A stretch of 64,000 bases of DNA, taken from Streptomyces noursei (GTDB taxonomy: Bacteria; Actinomycetota; Actinomycetes; Streptomycetales; Streptomycetaceae). The stretch covers positions 7,564,001-7,628,000 of the forward strand of contig NZ_CP070326.1 in NCBI RefSeq assembly GCF_016917755.1, given 5' to 3'. Numbering within the stretch: position 1 is the first letter of the stretch; every line of letters begins with the position of its first letter. Shown here piece by piece: positions 18,121 to 25,541 of this stretch. The position numbers and the translations under genes were made by a program. The notes under the pieces are model-generated. The model searched no databases. It was not told where the DNA came from and saw nothing but the letters and a program-made list of their open reading frames with translations.

Positions 18121-18767
18121 GTGCATTCCTCACGTTGTGCCGGGGCGGATCCGGGAATGCCAGCTGCTCCGAGGGGTCAGGTCAGCCGCCCCTTCCGGTT
18201 CCGTGTGAAGGTTGCGCCTTTGGAGACGGATACGGAGACATGCGCGGCCGGTTGTCGCCGCTACCCACTAACGCCGACACCGCCATGTTCCAAGAAACCC
18301 AGACGCGGCACGAGGGCAGGAAATCCGCACCGCGCCCCCGGCGCCCGACTCGTAAGCCAGCTCAACTTGCTGAACTGCACCGTTACTTGATCGAACGAGG
18401 GCATCGGGCAGTCGGAGTGAAAACAATTTCACCCTTGTGGGGATAAGACCTCATTGAGGCAGCCGTGACAAATGATGAAGAGCGGACCGGGCCTCCCCGC
18501 CTACGGCCTCACCGACGACCAGATCACGCCCCTGCGACCCTGGGCCCTGGAGTGGGATCACCGACCCCAACACCCGCCTGCACCACGACGAGGCACGCGA
18601 CGGCGACGACGCGTCCGACGGATCGGCGCTCATCCGCCGGAGTGCGGGCCGCATCAGCCGTTGCTGCCACGGCACCGGCGACTGGAATCCGCCGGTCCTC
18701 GTACTCGGGCTGCGCCCATACGGGCGACGCAGCGGTTCCGGAACGGCCTGCGCCTCGTTGACCGGGT
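18121..18767. other. Upstream region of the PKS, no gene recognised
   Basis: About 650 bases between the divergent PKS start and a small secreted-protein gene. The part from roughly 18360 to 18460 is AT-richer than its surroundings and probably holds the PKS promoter. A GTGAAA/TTTCAC inverted repeat lies inside it. Short open frames from 18465 to 18770 are Arg/Pro/His-rich and look non-coding. Confidence 0.5.
18417..18432. promoter_or_regulatory. Inverted repeat upstream of the PKS
   Basis: A perfect GTGAAA-ACAA-TTTCAC palindrome (6+4+6) lies about 300 bp upstream of the PKS start, in the most AT-rich part of the gap. It could be a regulator-binding site. No known consensus is matched. Confidence 0.35.
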
Positions 18768-19163
18768 GTGACCACTCGTAGGACTTCCGCAGCCGTTGGG
18801 CTCACCACAGCAGCACTCGCCGCATCCCTCGCAACTGGCGCTCCCGCTTTCGCCGGCGGCGTCGGCGTCATCCTGTCGCCATCGTTCGACAACGGCTGTG
18901 CCAACCATCACGCAGCCTCACGTGCCAACGCAGACACCCGTCACGGGAGCGGGACCGTGGACGGACTGGTGGCGGCTGCTCCGGCGGATACTCCGCTCAA
19001 CCACTGTGGCGGGGGTGAGCTGCCGCTGTCCCGCGACTGCACCACGTCGGGTGCGCCCAGCGAGCCAGGTTCCTTGATGGGCACCATTGATCCTTTGCAG
19101 AACGTCGCGTGCCTGGTGGCTCGGAACAACCTCGACAACCCGAACGTGAACGTTCTCTCCTAG
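18768..19163 (+). CDS. Small secreted protein of unknown function
   Basis: 131 aa from GTG 18768. Residues 1-29 form a signal peptide: MTTRR basic end, a hydrophobic Ala/Leu core, and an APAFA cleavage site. The mature part is small and holds four cysteines, two near NGCANHH and NHCGGGELP and two near SRDCTTSG and NVACLVARNN, which may form two disulphides. It is not a chaplin or rodlin by visible motifs. The start codon lacks a clear Shine-Dalgarno. It converges with the GH16 gene through a shared hairpin terminator. Confidence 0.6.
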   Translation: MTTRRTSAAVGLTTAALAASLATGAPAFAGGVGVILSPSFDNGCANHHAASRANADTRHGSGTVDGLVAAAPADTPLNHCGGGELPLSRDCTTSGAPSEPGSLMGTIDPLQNVACLVARNNLDNPNVNVLS

Positions 19164-19212
19164 GGTGCGTCCCGCCGACGGGAACAAGCACCAGCCCCGC
19201 TGTGGGAAGCTG

Positions 19213-19243
19213 GCCGGGCAGGTCGCCGTCGCACCTGCCCGGC
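19213..19243. terminator. Bidirectional hairpin terminator
   Basis: GCCGGGCAGGT and ACCTGCCCGGC form a perfect 11-bp stem with a 9-nt loop, midway between the convergent stops of the secreted-protein gene (19163) and the GH16 gene (19282). Confidence 0.75.
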
Positions 19244-19281
19244 GCCGGGCATCGGTGCGCTGCTGACGCGCAAGGAGAATT

Positions 19282-20298
19282 TCACCGACCGCGGAACACC
19301 CGGAACGCTTCGACAGGCGCGTGCCTGGCGACGGGGACAACCGGTCCGCTGCCGGCGGCAGGCTGCTGCACGGAGACGGCGACGTGGTCGACGAGCATCG
19401 ACCCGCCGGCACTGGTGGCGTCGGTGGGGGTGGGTGATCCTGCCACGCCGTCCGGGAACGCCCCGCCCATGGCGAGGTTCAGCAGCAGGAAGTGGCCGTG
19501 GTGGGTGGCTTTCGCCCAGGTGTCGGCGTCCATCTCGGAGGCGTTGACCGTGTGGAACTGCTGCCCGTCGACGTACCAATGCAGTGCTTCGTTGGCCGGG
19601 TCGGTGCGGTCGAGCTCCAGTGCGTAGGTGTGGAAACCGGCCTGGCAGGCGCTGCCCGGGCAGTCACGGGAACTGCTCTTGCCCTGGGTCTCGTTGCACG
19701 GCCCACCCGGGTTGACGCCGCAGTGCAGCGTTCCCCAGACCTTGTTGAGGCCGTTGACGTTCTCCATGATGTCGAACTCACCGATGCCCGGCCAGTTCTG
19801 GTAGTTGCCTCGGTAGTCGGCGCCGAGCGTCCAGAAGGCCGGCCAGTACCCGAGCGCGGAGCCACCGGAGACCTCAGGCACCCGGATGCTCGCCTCGATC
19901 CGGAGCCTGCCCCCGGCGGGGGCCGCGAAGTCGGTACGCCGGGTCTCGATCCGACCCGAGGTCCAGGTGGCGCCGTCCCGTTGCGCGGTGATCTTGAGAT
20001 GGCCCGCGCCGTCGAGCTGGAGGTTCTCCGGACGGTCGGTGTACGTCTGACGCTCACCCGTGCCCCAGTTGGGCGGGCCTCCCGGGTACCCGGTACCGGT
20101 GTCGACGATCCAGTCGTCGGCGGAGGGAGACGATCCGGCGGCACCGTCGAAATCCGCACGCCAGACTTGCTCGAAGGCAGCGGCCTGCCTCGCAGGAGCA
20201 GCCACCGCCCTTCCGGAGACTGTGGGGAGGGCGAGGGCGTACGCGGTGACGATCACGGCACTCGCGGCGCAGAACACCGTCTTCTTCTTCAGGCCCAT
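19282..20298 (-). CDS. Secreted GH16 endo-beta-glucanase
   Basis: 338 aa. A Sec signal peptide (MGLKKKTVFC, then a hydrophobic core to about residue 33) exports the enzyme. The catalytic signature of glycoside hydrolase family 16 is intact: GEFDIMENVNG with Glu174 nucleophile, Asp176 and Glu179 acid/base. Upstream WPAFWTLG and downstream FHTYALELD blocks are also typical, pointing to beta-1,3 or mixed-linkage glucan hydrolysis (laminarinase/lichenase type). There is no carbohydrate-binding module; the single catalytic domain fills the protein. GGAG precedes ATG 20298. A CebR-type box 59 bp upstream suggests induction by glucan-derived oligosaccharides. Confidence 0.92.
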   Translation of the reverse strand: MGLKKKTVFCAASAVIVTAYALALPTVSGRAVAAPARQAAAFEQVWRADFDGAAGSSPSADDWIVDTGTGYPGGPPNWGTGERQTYTDRPENLQLDGAGHLKITAQRDGATWTSGRIETRRTDFAAPAGGRLRIEASIRVPEVSGGSALGYWPAFWTLGADYRGNYQNWPGIGEFDIMENVNGLNKVWGTLHCGVNPGGPCNETQGKSSSRDCPGSACQAGFHTYALELDRTDPANEALHWYVDGQQFHTVNASEMDADTWAKATHHGHFLLLNLAMGGAFPDGVAGSPTPTDATSAGGSMLVDHVAVSVQQPAAGSGPVVPVARHAPVEAFRVFRGR

Positions 20299-20356
20299 GT
20301 CGTATTGCTCCTCGATGTGGTGGGGGGTGAGGAGTTCGGTGCAGTCGTACCCGGAA

Positions 20357-20370
20357 TGAGAGCGCTCCCA
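20357..20370. promoter_or_regulatory. CebR-type operator upstream of GH16 gene
   Basis: TGAGAGCGCTCCCA differs at one base from the palindrome TGGGAGCGCTCCCA recognised by CebR, the LacI-family cello-oligosaccharide repressor of Streptomyces. It lies 59-72 bp upstream of the glucanase start codon, a usual operator position. A related LacI-family glucan regulator is an alternative. Confidence 0.7.
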
Positions 20371-20770
20371 CCCCGGTCCGGCGCACCCTGCCCATTCGGC
20401 GACGTGCCGTCAAGTGGCAACGAAAGAAACGGACTTGTATGTGTCGCTGTCGCCGTGCGCCACTCGGCCCCAGTGATTTCGACGTCGGCACCAAGCTGCG
20501 GGCTGTGGACTGCTCACCGACGGCAGTGGTGCGGCTGCCGCCGTTCGTGCCGACAGCCGGCCGGTCCCCTGTTGGTTCACAACACGATCAGCTCACGCTC
20601 GGCCGCACAGGCAGCCACCAGGCAGGCGTGGCTTTCCATCACGCGTCGGCCCCCTGGGCGATGAGCACGCGCCCTGTGCTGTCGGATTTGCCTTCGAGCG
20701 CGCTCCAACCTTCACACTGTTGACGACGAGACCGTGCTGCGGACAGAGAAGACAGAAAAGGTGGCAGGCG
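20371..20770. other. Intergenic region, no gene recognised
   Basis: About 400 bases between the GH16 promoter and the maleylpyruvate-isomerase-like gene. It presumably contains the promoter of the latter. Open frames crossing it do not resemble proteins. Confidence 0.45.
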
Positions 20771-21583
20771 ATGGAGACGACAGGCCGGGCGGGGCACCCT
20801 CTGCCGTACGGCATCTACCAGCAGGCGATCGAGCGGGAAACGCTGCATTTCGCCCAGGTGGTCAGGGGTGCGGATCCCGCGACCGCCGTGCCTTCCTGCC
20901 CGGACTGGACACTGGCCGAGCTCACCCGGCACGTGGGAGCGGTGCAACGCTGGTTCTGCGCACTGCTGACCCGGATGGTGCAGGAACCTCCGTCCAGCCG
21001 TGACGTGGAGCTGGGGCTGCCGCACCGCGTGGAGGAGTATGCCGACTGGCTGGCCACGGGCGTACCCGAAGTGGTTGGCGTGCTGCGGGCCATCGACCCC
21101 CAGGCGGCGATGTGGGCCTGGGGTGAGGACCAGCACGCGCGGTTCTGGGCCCGCCGGATGCTGTTCGAAACGCTGGTGCACCGGGTGGACGCGGAACACG
21201 CCCTGGGTCGGGAATCGGAGATCGACCCCGCGCTGGCGGCGGACGGGGTGGACGAATTCCTGGTCAATCTGCCCTACGCGGGCATCTTCGCCCCGGCTGT
21301 GGCGAAACTGCGCGGCAACGGCGAGACCATTGCCTTCCGGTGCACCGATCCCGCCGGTGAAGCCGGAAAGGAGTGGCAGGTGCGACTGGATCCGGATGGC
21401 TTCCGCCTGCTGCCGCAGGCAGGAACCCGTGTCCCGCCGACCGATCCGCAAGCGGCTGTACGAGGGAAGGCAGCGGACCTCCTGCTGCTGCTGTACGGAC
21501 GCAGGTCCTACCAGGAGGCCGCATTCGAGGTCTCGGGAGAGCCCACCGCACTCGACCGCTGGTTCGCCCATACAGCCTTCTGA
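20771..21583 (+). CDS. Maleylpyruvate isomerase family mycothiol-dependent enzyme
   Basis: 270 aa from ATG 20771; the frame extends 17 codons upstream without support. The N-terminal half is a DinB/MDMPI four-helix domain (AVPSCPDWTLAELTRHVGAV with the conserved CPDW and metal His, later RRMLFETLVHRVDAEHALG). The C-terminal part is the small MDMPI_C-type domain ending in RGKAADLLLLLYGR, a hallmark of the family. These enzymes bind a divalent metal and use mycothiol for isomerisation or detoxification; most genomic copies have no known substrate. The gene stands alone, with no aromatic catabolism genes around it, so the role is open. Confidence 0.85.
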   Translation: METTGRAGHPLPYGIYQQAIERETLHFAQVVRGADPATAVPSCPDWTLAELTRHVGAVQRWFCALLTRMVQEPPSSRDVELGLPHRVEEYADWLATGVPEVVGVLRAIDPQAAMWAWGEDQHARFWARRMLFETLVHRVDAEHALGRESEIDPALAADGVDEFLVNLPYAGIFAPAVAKLRGNGETIAFRCTDPAGEAGKEWQVRLDPDGFRLLPQAGTRVPPTDPQAAVRGKAADLLLLLYGRRSYQEAAFEVSGEPTALDRWFAHTAF

Positions 21584-21604
21584 CCGGCGCCGGAGCGCGG
21601 GCCG

Positions 21605-21860
21605 GTGACACCGTGCTTCGGTCCGGGTCGGGTTCCCGGCTCCGACTACCTGGCGCTCGACGTATGGGCCCCACCCGGCGCCCACGGCAACCCGGTCAAG
21701 GTCTTCGTGCACAGCGGCGGATTCCTGGCGGTGCCACCCGCGCCGCGCTCTACGACGGCACCGCCTTCGCCCGCGACGATGTGGCACCGGTGACGGTCAA
21801 GTACCACCTGGGCGCGTTCTCCCGTGAGGCCGGCTCGGCGCAGCCCACCCGCTGCGTGAG
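21605..21860 (+). pseudogene. Carboxylesterase (type B) remnant
   Basis: The reading SDYLALDVWAPPGAHGNPVK then VFVHSGGF matches the conserved early block of type B carboxylesterases (S-E-D-C-L-x-L-N-V-W-x-P, then V-x-I-H-G-G-G-F). About 20 bases on, a different frame continues with ALYDGTAFARDDVAPVTVKY and HLGAF, the next block of the same family. A frameshift therefore splits the fragment, and the rest of the enzyme, including the catalytic Ser, is missing. This is decay debris. Confidence 0.65.
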
Positions 21861-21870
21861 CAGGGAGATC

Positions 21871-22336
21871 GAAGGAAAAGCATGGGTTCGCCGGCCCCGC
21901 TCCATCCAGGCGCTCGACCAAACGGCCTACAGGCCATGCTCGTCAAGATGCCGAACGCACCGTATGCGTCCAGGATGGCCATGCGTACACCTTCTCCGGT
22001 GCACAACTCCCCGTCTTCGTGAACGCGAAGGCGGGGCGTTTTGCTGAGCTGGCGCGGCACTTGGCGCCAGCTCAGCCGACGTCGGCCTGCGGGGGCTCAT
22101 CTGGCTTCCGTGGCTACGCGCCGACGCCTGCGGACATCGCGGAACAGGCCGGTCGGACACCCCGGAGCAGGTCCTCACAGAACTCACCGAGCGCTCGGTT
22201 CTGGGCGGCGACGGCGCCATCGGCGTCGCCGCATTCACCCCATATGGCCGCAGCAGCCCGGCTTTGTGACACTCCTGTGACCGGAATTATGGCCTCCATC
22301 ACGCCCGCGCAGTCCATGCCTTGGTGGAGTGATCGA
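21871..22336. other. Intergenic debris, possible gene fragments
   Basis: About 470 bases before the lipoprotein gene. One frame from about 22050 to 22269 reads without stops as a short C-terminal-like fragment (SSADVGLRGLIWLPWLR ...) ending in TGA. I cannot assign it. Together with the esterase remnant it suggests a deletion junction. Confidence 0.35.
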
Positions 22337-23263
22337 ATGCGACGACCTGTTTCCCTCATTTCGGCTCTCGCCGCGACCGGCCTGCTCCTGACGGCCTGTG
22401 GGACGGAGCGTGCGGGTGCCGGGAACACCGGCGCCCGCGCAGCCGTGCCGCCATCCCCCACGCAGGTCGACGATCCGGGCAAGGACGGCGTGCGGATCAC
22501 CTCACTGACCCTCCCGGCGGCCTCCGCCCCGCCCACCCGCAGCACTTCCGTCTCCGCCGACAACCTCGCCACGGGCTCAGGGGCCTCTGCCTCCTACGAA
22601 GTGACCAATGGAGGCACCGAGACGCTGGCCTACTCGGTCATGTTCACCTTCATGGGTGGTGATGGCGGGGCGGTGACCAATCAGACCGTGATCGTGCGCG
22701 ACGTCGGCCCCGGGAAGACCGTGCGAGGCACAGTCCGGGCCGGAGAACTGCCGTCCGCGGCGCCGCGGGTGACACGGGCCAAGGTCCTCAAAGTGACCAA
22801 GGTCCCCGCGAGTGAGGCGCCGGCCGAGCCGGGCACATGCCCCGCCTCCGGAGTCCGCGTCAATGTCGACCGGGGCGACGCAGCCATGGGACTGCGCGTC
22901 GTGAGCCTGCACCTGGACAACTGCGGCACACGCGACTACGCCCTTGAGGGCTACCCGCTGCTGGAACTCCTGGACGGCGACCTCCAGCCCGTCCACGGCA
23001 TCAAGATCCTCCACGGCAGCGGCGAGATCACCACCAGCGCCGGGCCCGACGAGCAGCCCCGGCCCGTCACGCTCAAACCCGGCGAGTCGGCGACCGCCGG
23101 CCTGGTTTGGCGCAACACCACCGGGTCCGGTACGCCGCTGAACGTGCCCTCGGTGCGGGTCCGGGCGAAGACCGGCGCCGCACCGGTCACGGTAACCCCG
23201 GACCTCGACCTGGGAACCACCGGAAAGCTCGGAGTCAAACCATGGGCGAAGGCGGAGCACTAG
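22337..23263 (+). CDS. DUF4232-type lipoprotein
   Basis: 308 aa from ATG 22337, with GGAG 8 bp upstream; the open frame extends 106 codons further but loses the signal peptide. Residues 1-21 form a lipoprotein signal ending in LLLTAC, so Cys21 is probably lipidated. After a Pro/Thr linker there is an Ig-like stretch (SASYEVTNGGTETLAYSVMF). The C-terminal half begins with a CPASGVRVNV block and matches the DUF4232 pattern of actinobacterial cell-surface lipoproteins: C...N...NCG......G.P.L.L.D, here LHLDNCGTRDYALEGYPLLE. Function of the family is unknown; it is an exported envelope protein. Confidence 0.82.
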   Translation: MRRPVSLISALAATGLLLTACGTERAGAGNTGARAAVPPSPTQVDDPGKDGVRITSLTLPAASAPPTRSTSVSADNLATGSGASASYEVTNGGTETLAYSVMFTFMGGDGGAVTNQTVIVRDVGPGKTVRGTVRAGELPSAAPRVTRAKVLKVTKVPASEAPAEPGTCPASGVRVNVDRGDAAMGLRVVSLHLDNCGTRDYALEGYPLLELLDGDLQPVHGIKILHGSGEITTSAGPDEQPRPVTLKPGESATAGLVWRNTTGSGTPLNVPSVRVRAKTGAAPVTVTPDLDLGTTGKLGVKPWAKAEH

Positions 23264-23504
23264 GGCGCATCCACAAAGGGCCTCGTGCACCTGGCGGTGG
23301 ACGTCGACCGGCCGGCATACCTGCGTAGGACCTTTCGCCTGCGTAAGGCAGTCGGTCACCGGCCGCGGTTGGGGCTGCGGCCGTTTCACTGCTGATGGTG
23401 GCCGCGGCGGCCCGATCGGGTGATGGCCTGCCCGCGGAGAGTGTCGGCGTTGGCGCGGCCAGGAACGTGGGCCAGTCTCGTCGCGGAAGGGAGGCCCGCC
23501 GAAC

Positions 23505-23984
23505 ATGGCCGTGCACTGCTTCGGATCTCCGCGCCCCGCCCGCGACGGAGTGAAGTTCCTGGCGCTCCTCGTGCTGACCGCCGCCACCGCGTGCTCCAAC
23601 GGTTCGGCCCCGACCCCGACCGGGAGTCCGAGCGCGAGCGCGAAGCCGGCCAGGACGATCACCGTCACGATGAAGGAGTATTCGCTGGCCCTCTCGCCGG
23701 CCCAGGCGGCCGCGGGGACCGTCACGTTCGTCGCGGACAACGCCGGCGCCGTCGCACACGCACTGACCGTCGCGGGGCCCGGCGTGTCCGACGCGCACAC
23801 CTCGACCGTCCCGCCCGGCGGCCAGGCGCGGCTCACCGTCACCCTCAAGGCCGGCAGCTACGAACTGTGGTGTCCCATCGGCAAACACCGGGAACTCGGC
23901 ATGGACACCCACCTCCAGGTCGGCGGGAACAGACCGGCGTCACCGGCCCCCGGCAGCCCCGCCGCGACCGCGACCGGGCAGTAG
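23505..23984 (+). CDS. Cupredoxin-domain lipoprotein
   Basis: 159 aa. A lipoprotein-type signal ends near Cys30 (LTAATAC). The mature domain is a plastocyanin/azurin-like cupredoxin with all four type-1 copper ligands visible: His85 (AVAHALTV), Cys123, His128 and Met133 (LWCPIGKHRELGM). It is predicted to be an extracytoplasmic single-electron carrier or copper-binding protein. It is followed after 2 bp by a four-TM protein and then a second membrane protein, forming a tight three-gene unit that may be an envelope electron-transfer or copper-handling module. GGAAGGGAGG lies upstream of the ATG. Confidence 0.85.
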   Translation: MAVHCFGSPRPARDGVKFLALLVLTAATACSNGSAPTPTGSPSASAKPARTITVTMKEYSLALSPAQAAAGTVTFVADNAGAVAHALTVAGPGVSDAHTSTVPPGGQARLTVTLKAGSYELWCPIGKHRELGMDTHLQVGGNRPASPAPGSPAATATGQ

Positions 23985-23986
23985 CG

Positions 23987-24490
23987 ATGGCTCCCGGACC
24001 CGGCGGCCGCACGCACCGCACCACCATCAGCCGGCGCACGGTCGCGCGCGTGCTGCTCCAAGCGGTGACCGCGGCCGCACTGGCCGTGAACGCCTACGTG
24101 CACGCCGGCCTCGCCGCCGCCTTTGACCCGGTCGGGCAGCAGATCAGCCAGGGAACGCTGTTCCGCCTCGAAGCCGCCGTGGCGTCCCTGGCCGCGCTGC
24201 TGATCCTGCTCCTCGGTCGCCGACGGCCGGTGTGGGCGTTCGCCTTCCTGGTGTCCGTCTCCGCCCTGGGCACCGTGCTGCTCTATCGGTACGTGAACGT
24301 GGGCCCGCTCGGTCCGCTGCCGAACATGTACGAGCCGGTCTGGTGGCCGGATAAGACCGCCAGCGCGATCGCCGAGGCCGTCGGTGCCATGACCGCGCTC
24401 GGCGGCTTTCTGATCACCGGCCCGCCGCGCTCTGCGTCGACTCGGGCCGGCGCTCCTCAGAGCGACAAGGCCGACGGCGGGGGCGGCTGA
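23987..24490 (+). CDS. Four-TM membrane protein next to cupredoxin
   Basis: 167 aa from ATG 23987, two bases after the cupredoxin stop. Four hydrophobic segments (about residues 20-45, 60-77, 82-100 and 128-147) predict an integral membrane protein with a cytoplasmic Arg-rich start and a hydrophilic tail. Between TM3 and TM4 is a conserved-looking NMYEPVWWPDKTASAIAEA loop, probably external. I do not recognise a named family. Its placement between the cupredoxin and the cytochrome-b561-like protein suggests joint function. Confidence 0.75.
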   Translation: MAPGPGGRTHRTTISRRTVARVLLQAVTAAALAVNAYVHAGLAAAFDPVGQQISQGTLFRLEAAVASLAALLILLLGRRRPVWAFAFLVSVSALGTVLLYRYVNVGPLGPLPNMYEPVWWPDKTASAIAEAVGAMTALGGFLITGPPRSASTRAGAPQSDKADGGGG

Positions 24491-24494
24491 TCAC

Positions 24495-25061
24495 GTGCCA
24501 CGCCTCACCCTCCGCGCCGAACCCCGGCAGCTCCTGGGGCTGCTGTGGCTGCTGCTGCCCCTGGCGGTGACCGCTGCCCTGCTCTGGTTCGGCCTGGTAC
24601 ACACCCCGCAGCACCGGCGCAGCTTCTTCGGGACGCACGGCCCCGCCGTCATCCTGCTCAAGTCCCAGCTGGGCAGCGCCCTGTTGGGACTGGCTCTGAT
24701 CCAGTTGGTCCTCGCGCTGTGGATGTACGGCCGGCTGCCCGGCCTGCGCGCCGCGCCGCACCCCGTGGGCACCGTGCACCGCGTGATCGGTGTGTTCGCT
24801 TTCCTGTTCTCCATCCCGATCGCCCGGCAATGCATCCTCGCCTACGGCGTCAGCCTGACCGGGCCCCGCCAGGCGCTGCACTCGCTCGCCGGCTGTTTTC
24901 TCTACGGGGCATTCGTCGCCAAGGTCGTCGTGGTGCGCCACCGCCGCTGGCCGGGCTGGGCGCTTCCGCTCGCCGGTGGCACGCTCGTCACGGTGATCGC
25001 CTTGGCTTGGTACTCGGCGGCGTTGTGGTACCTGAACGGCTTCCGGGTGCCCGGCCTGTAG
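24495..25061 (+). CDS. DUF6529-like membrane protein (cytochrome b561-like topology)
   Basis: 188 aa from GTG 24495, four bases after the previous stop. Five to six hydrophobic segments are visible, with His residues at GTVHRVIGVFAFLFSIPI and RQALHSLAGCFLYGAFVAKV placed in helices like the haem ligands of b561/ferric-reductase-type proteins. That arrangement and the neighbouring cupredoxin suggest membrane electron transfer, but this is inference. Actinobacterial genomes often carry this type next to a plastocyanin-like gene (DUF6529 family, from memory). Last gene of the three-gene unit. Confidence 0.7.
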   Translation: MPRLTLRAEPRQLLGLLWLLLPLAVTAALLWFGLVHTPQHRRSFFGTHGPAVILLKSQLGSALLGLALIQLVLALWMYGRLPGLRAAPHPVGTVHRVIGVFAFLFSIPIARQCILAYGVSLTGPRQALHSLAGCFLYGAFVAKVVVVRHRRWPGWALPLAGGTLVTVIALAWYSAALWYLNGFRVPGL

Positions 25062-25260
25062 GCGGACGACGTCGAATCGGTGCCGTCGTCGGCCACTATC
25101 GGCAGTGGTCACGGCTCGCCAACCCGCCGCCTTGCCGGGGTGCGAGGTGACCGGTTCATGCGAAAGCCGTTCCGTTCCTGCGGGGCTTTGGTGCCGCCGG
25201 TCTTGAGCCGGCTGCGGGCCCGGCCCGCCAGCACGTGCCTTGTATCCACGCGTGCGACCG

Positions 25261-25279
25261 ATGCCCTAAAATAGGGCAT
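25261..25279. promoter_or_regulatory. Perfect palindrome upstream of the small-peptide/P450 unit
   Basis: ATGCCCTA-AAA-TAGGGCAT is a perfect 8+3+8 inverted repeat, 68 bp upstream of the peptide ORF start. The AT-rich centre TAAAAT resembles a -10 element, so a repressor bound here could block initiation. The surrounding ~50 bases also hold a GCACGTGC palindrome. Confidence 0.5.
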
Positions 25280-25346
25280 ATGTGCTATGTGTGAAAAAGT
25301 TGCACGTGCGGCACATGGCGCTGAAGGCAAGCGAGAGGAGCGCCTC

Positions 25347-25445
25347 ATGATCGCCAAGCTGCTCGCCAAGTTGTCCTTCACCCGCAACTACGGTGCATAC
25401 GGGGCCCACGACTGGGGCACGCACACCGGCGACGACAGGGTGTGA
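25347..25445 (+). CDS. Candidate RiPP precursor peptide (32 aa) upstream of a P450
   Basis: ATG 25347 to TGA 25445 encodes 32 residues. A near-consensus GAGAGGAG ends 6 bp before the ATG, and a palindrome-bearing AT-rich promoter region lies upstream. The N-terminus MIAKLLAKLSFTRNYG looks like an amphipathic, basic leader. The C-terminal part contains closely spaced aromatics and histidines (Y15, Y18, H21, W23, H26) in AYGAHDWGTHTGDDRV. A P450 starts about 100 bp downstream on the same strand. Small peptide plus P450 is the layout of P450-modified RiPPs such as biarylitides and tryptorubin-type peptides, in which the P450 cross-links Tyr/Trp/His side chains. No similarity to a named precursor is claimed. 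Confidence 0.6.
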   Translation: MIAKLLAKLSFTRNYGAYGAHDWGTHTGDDRV

Positions 25446-25541
25446 CCACACGGGTCGGCGGACGCCACGGGCTCCCGCCGGCTCCTGGCCGCGCTGCCGA
25501 CGCTATCGGCCTGACTGGTGCGAGAAGTCAGGGGCGGTCCC

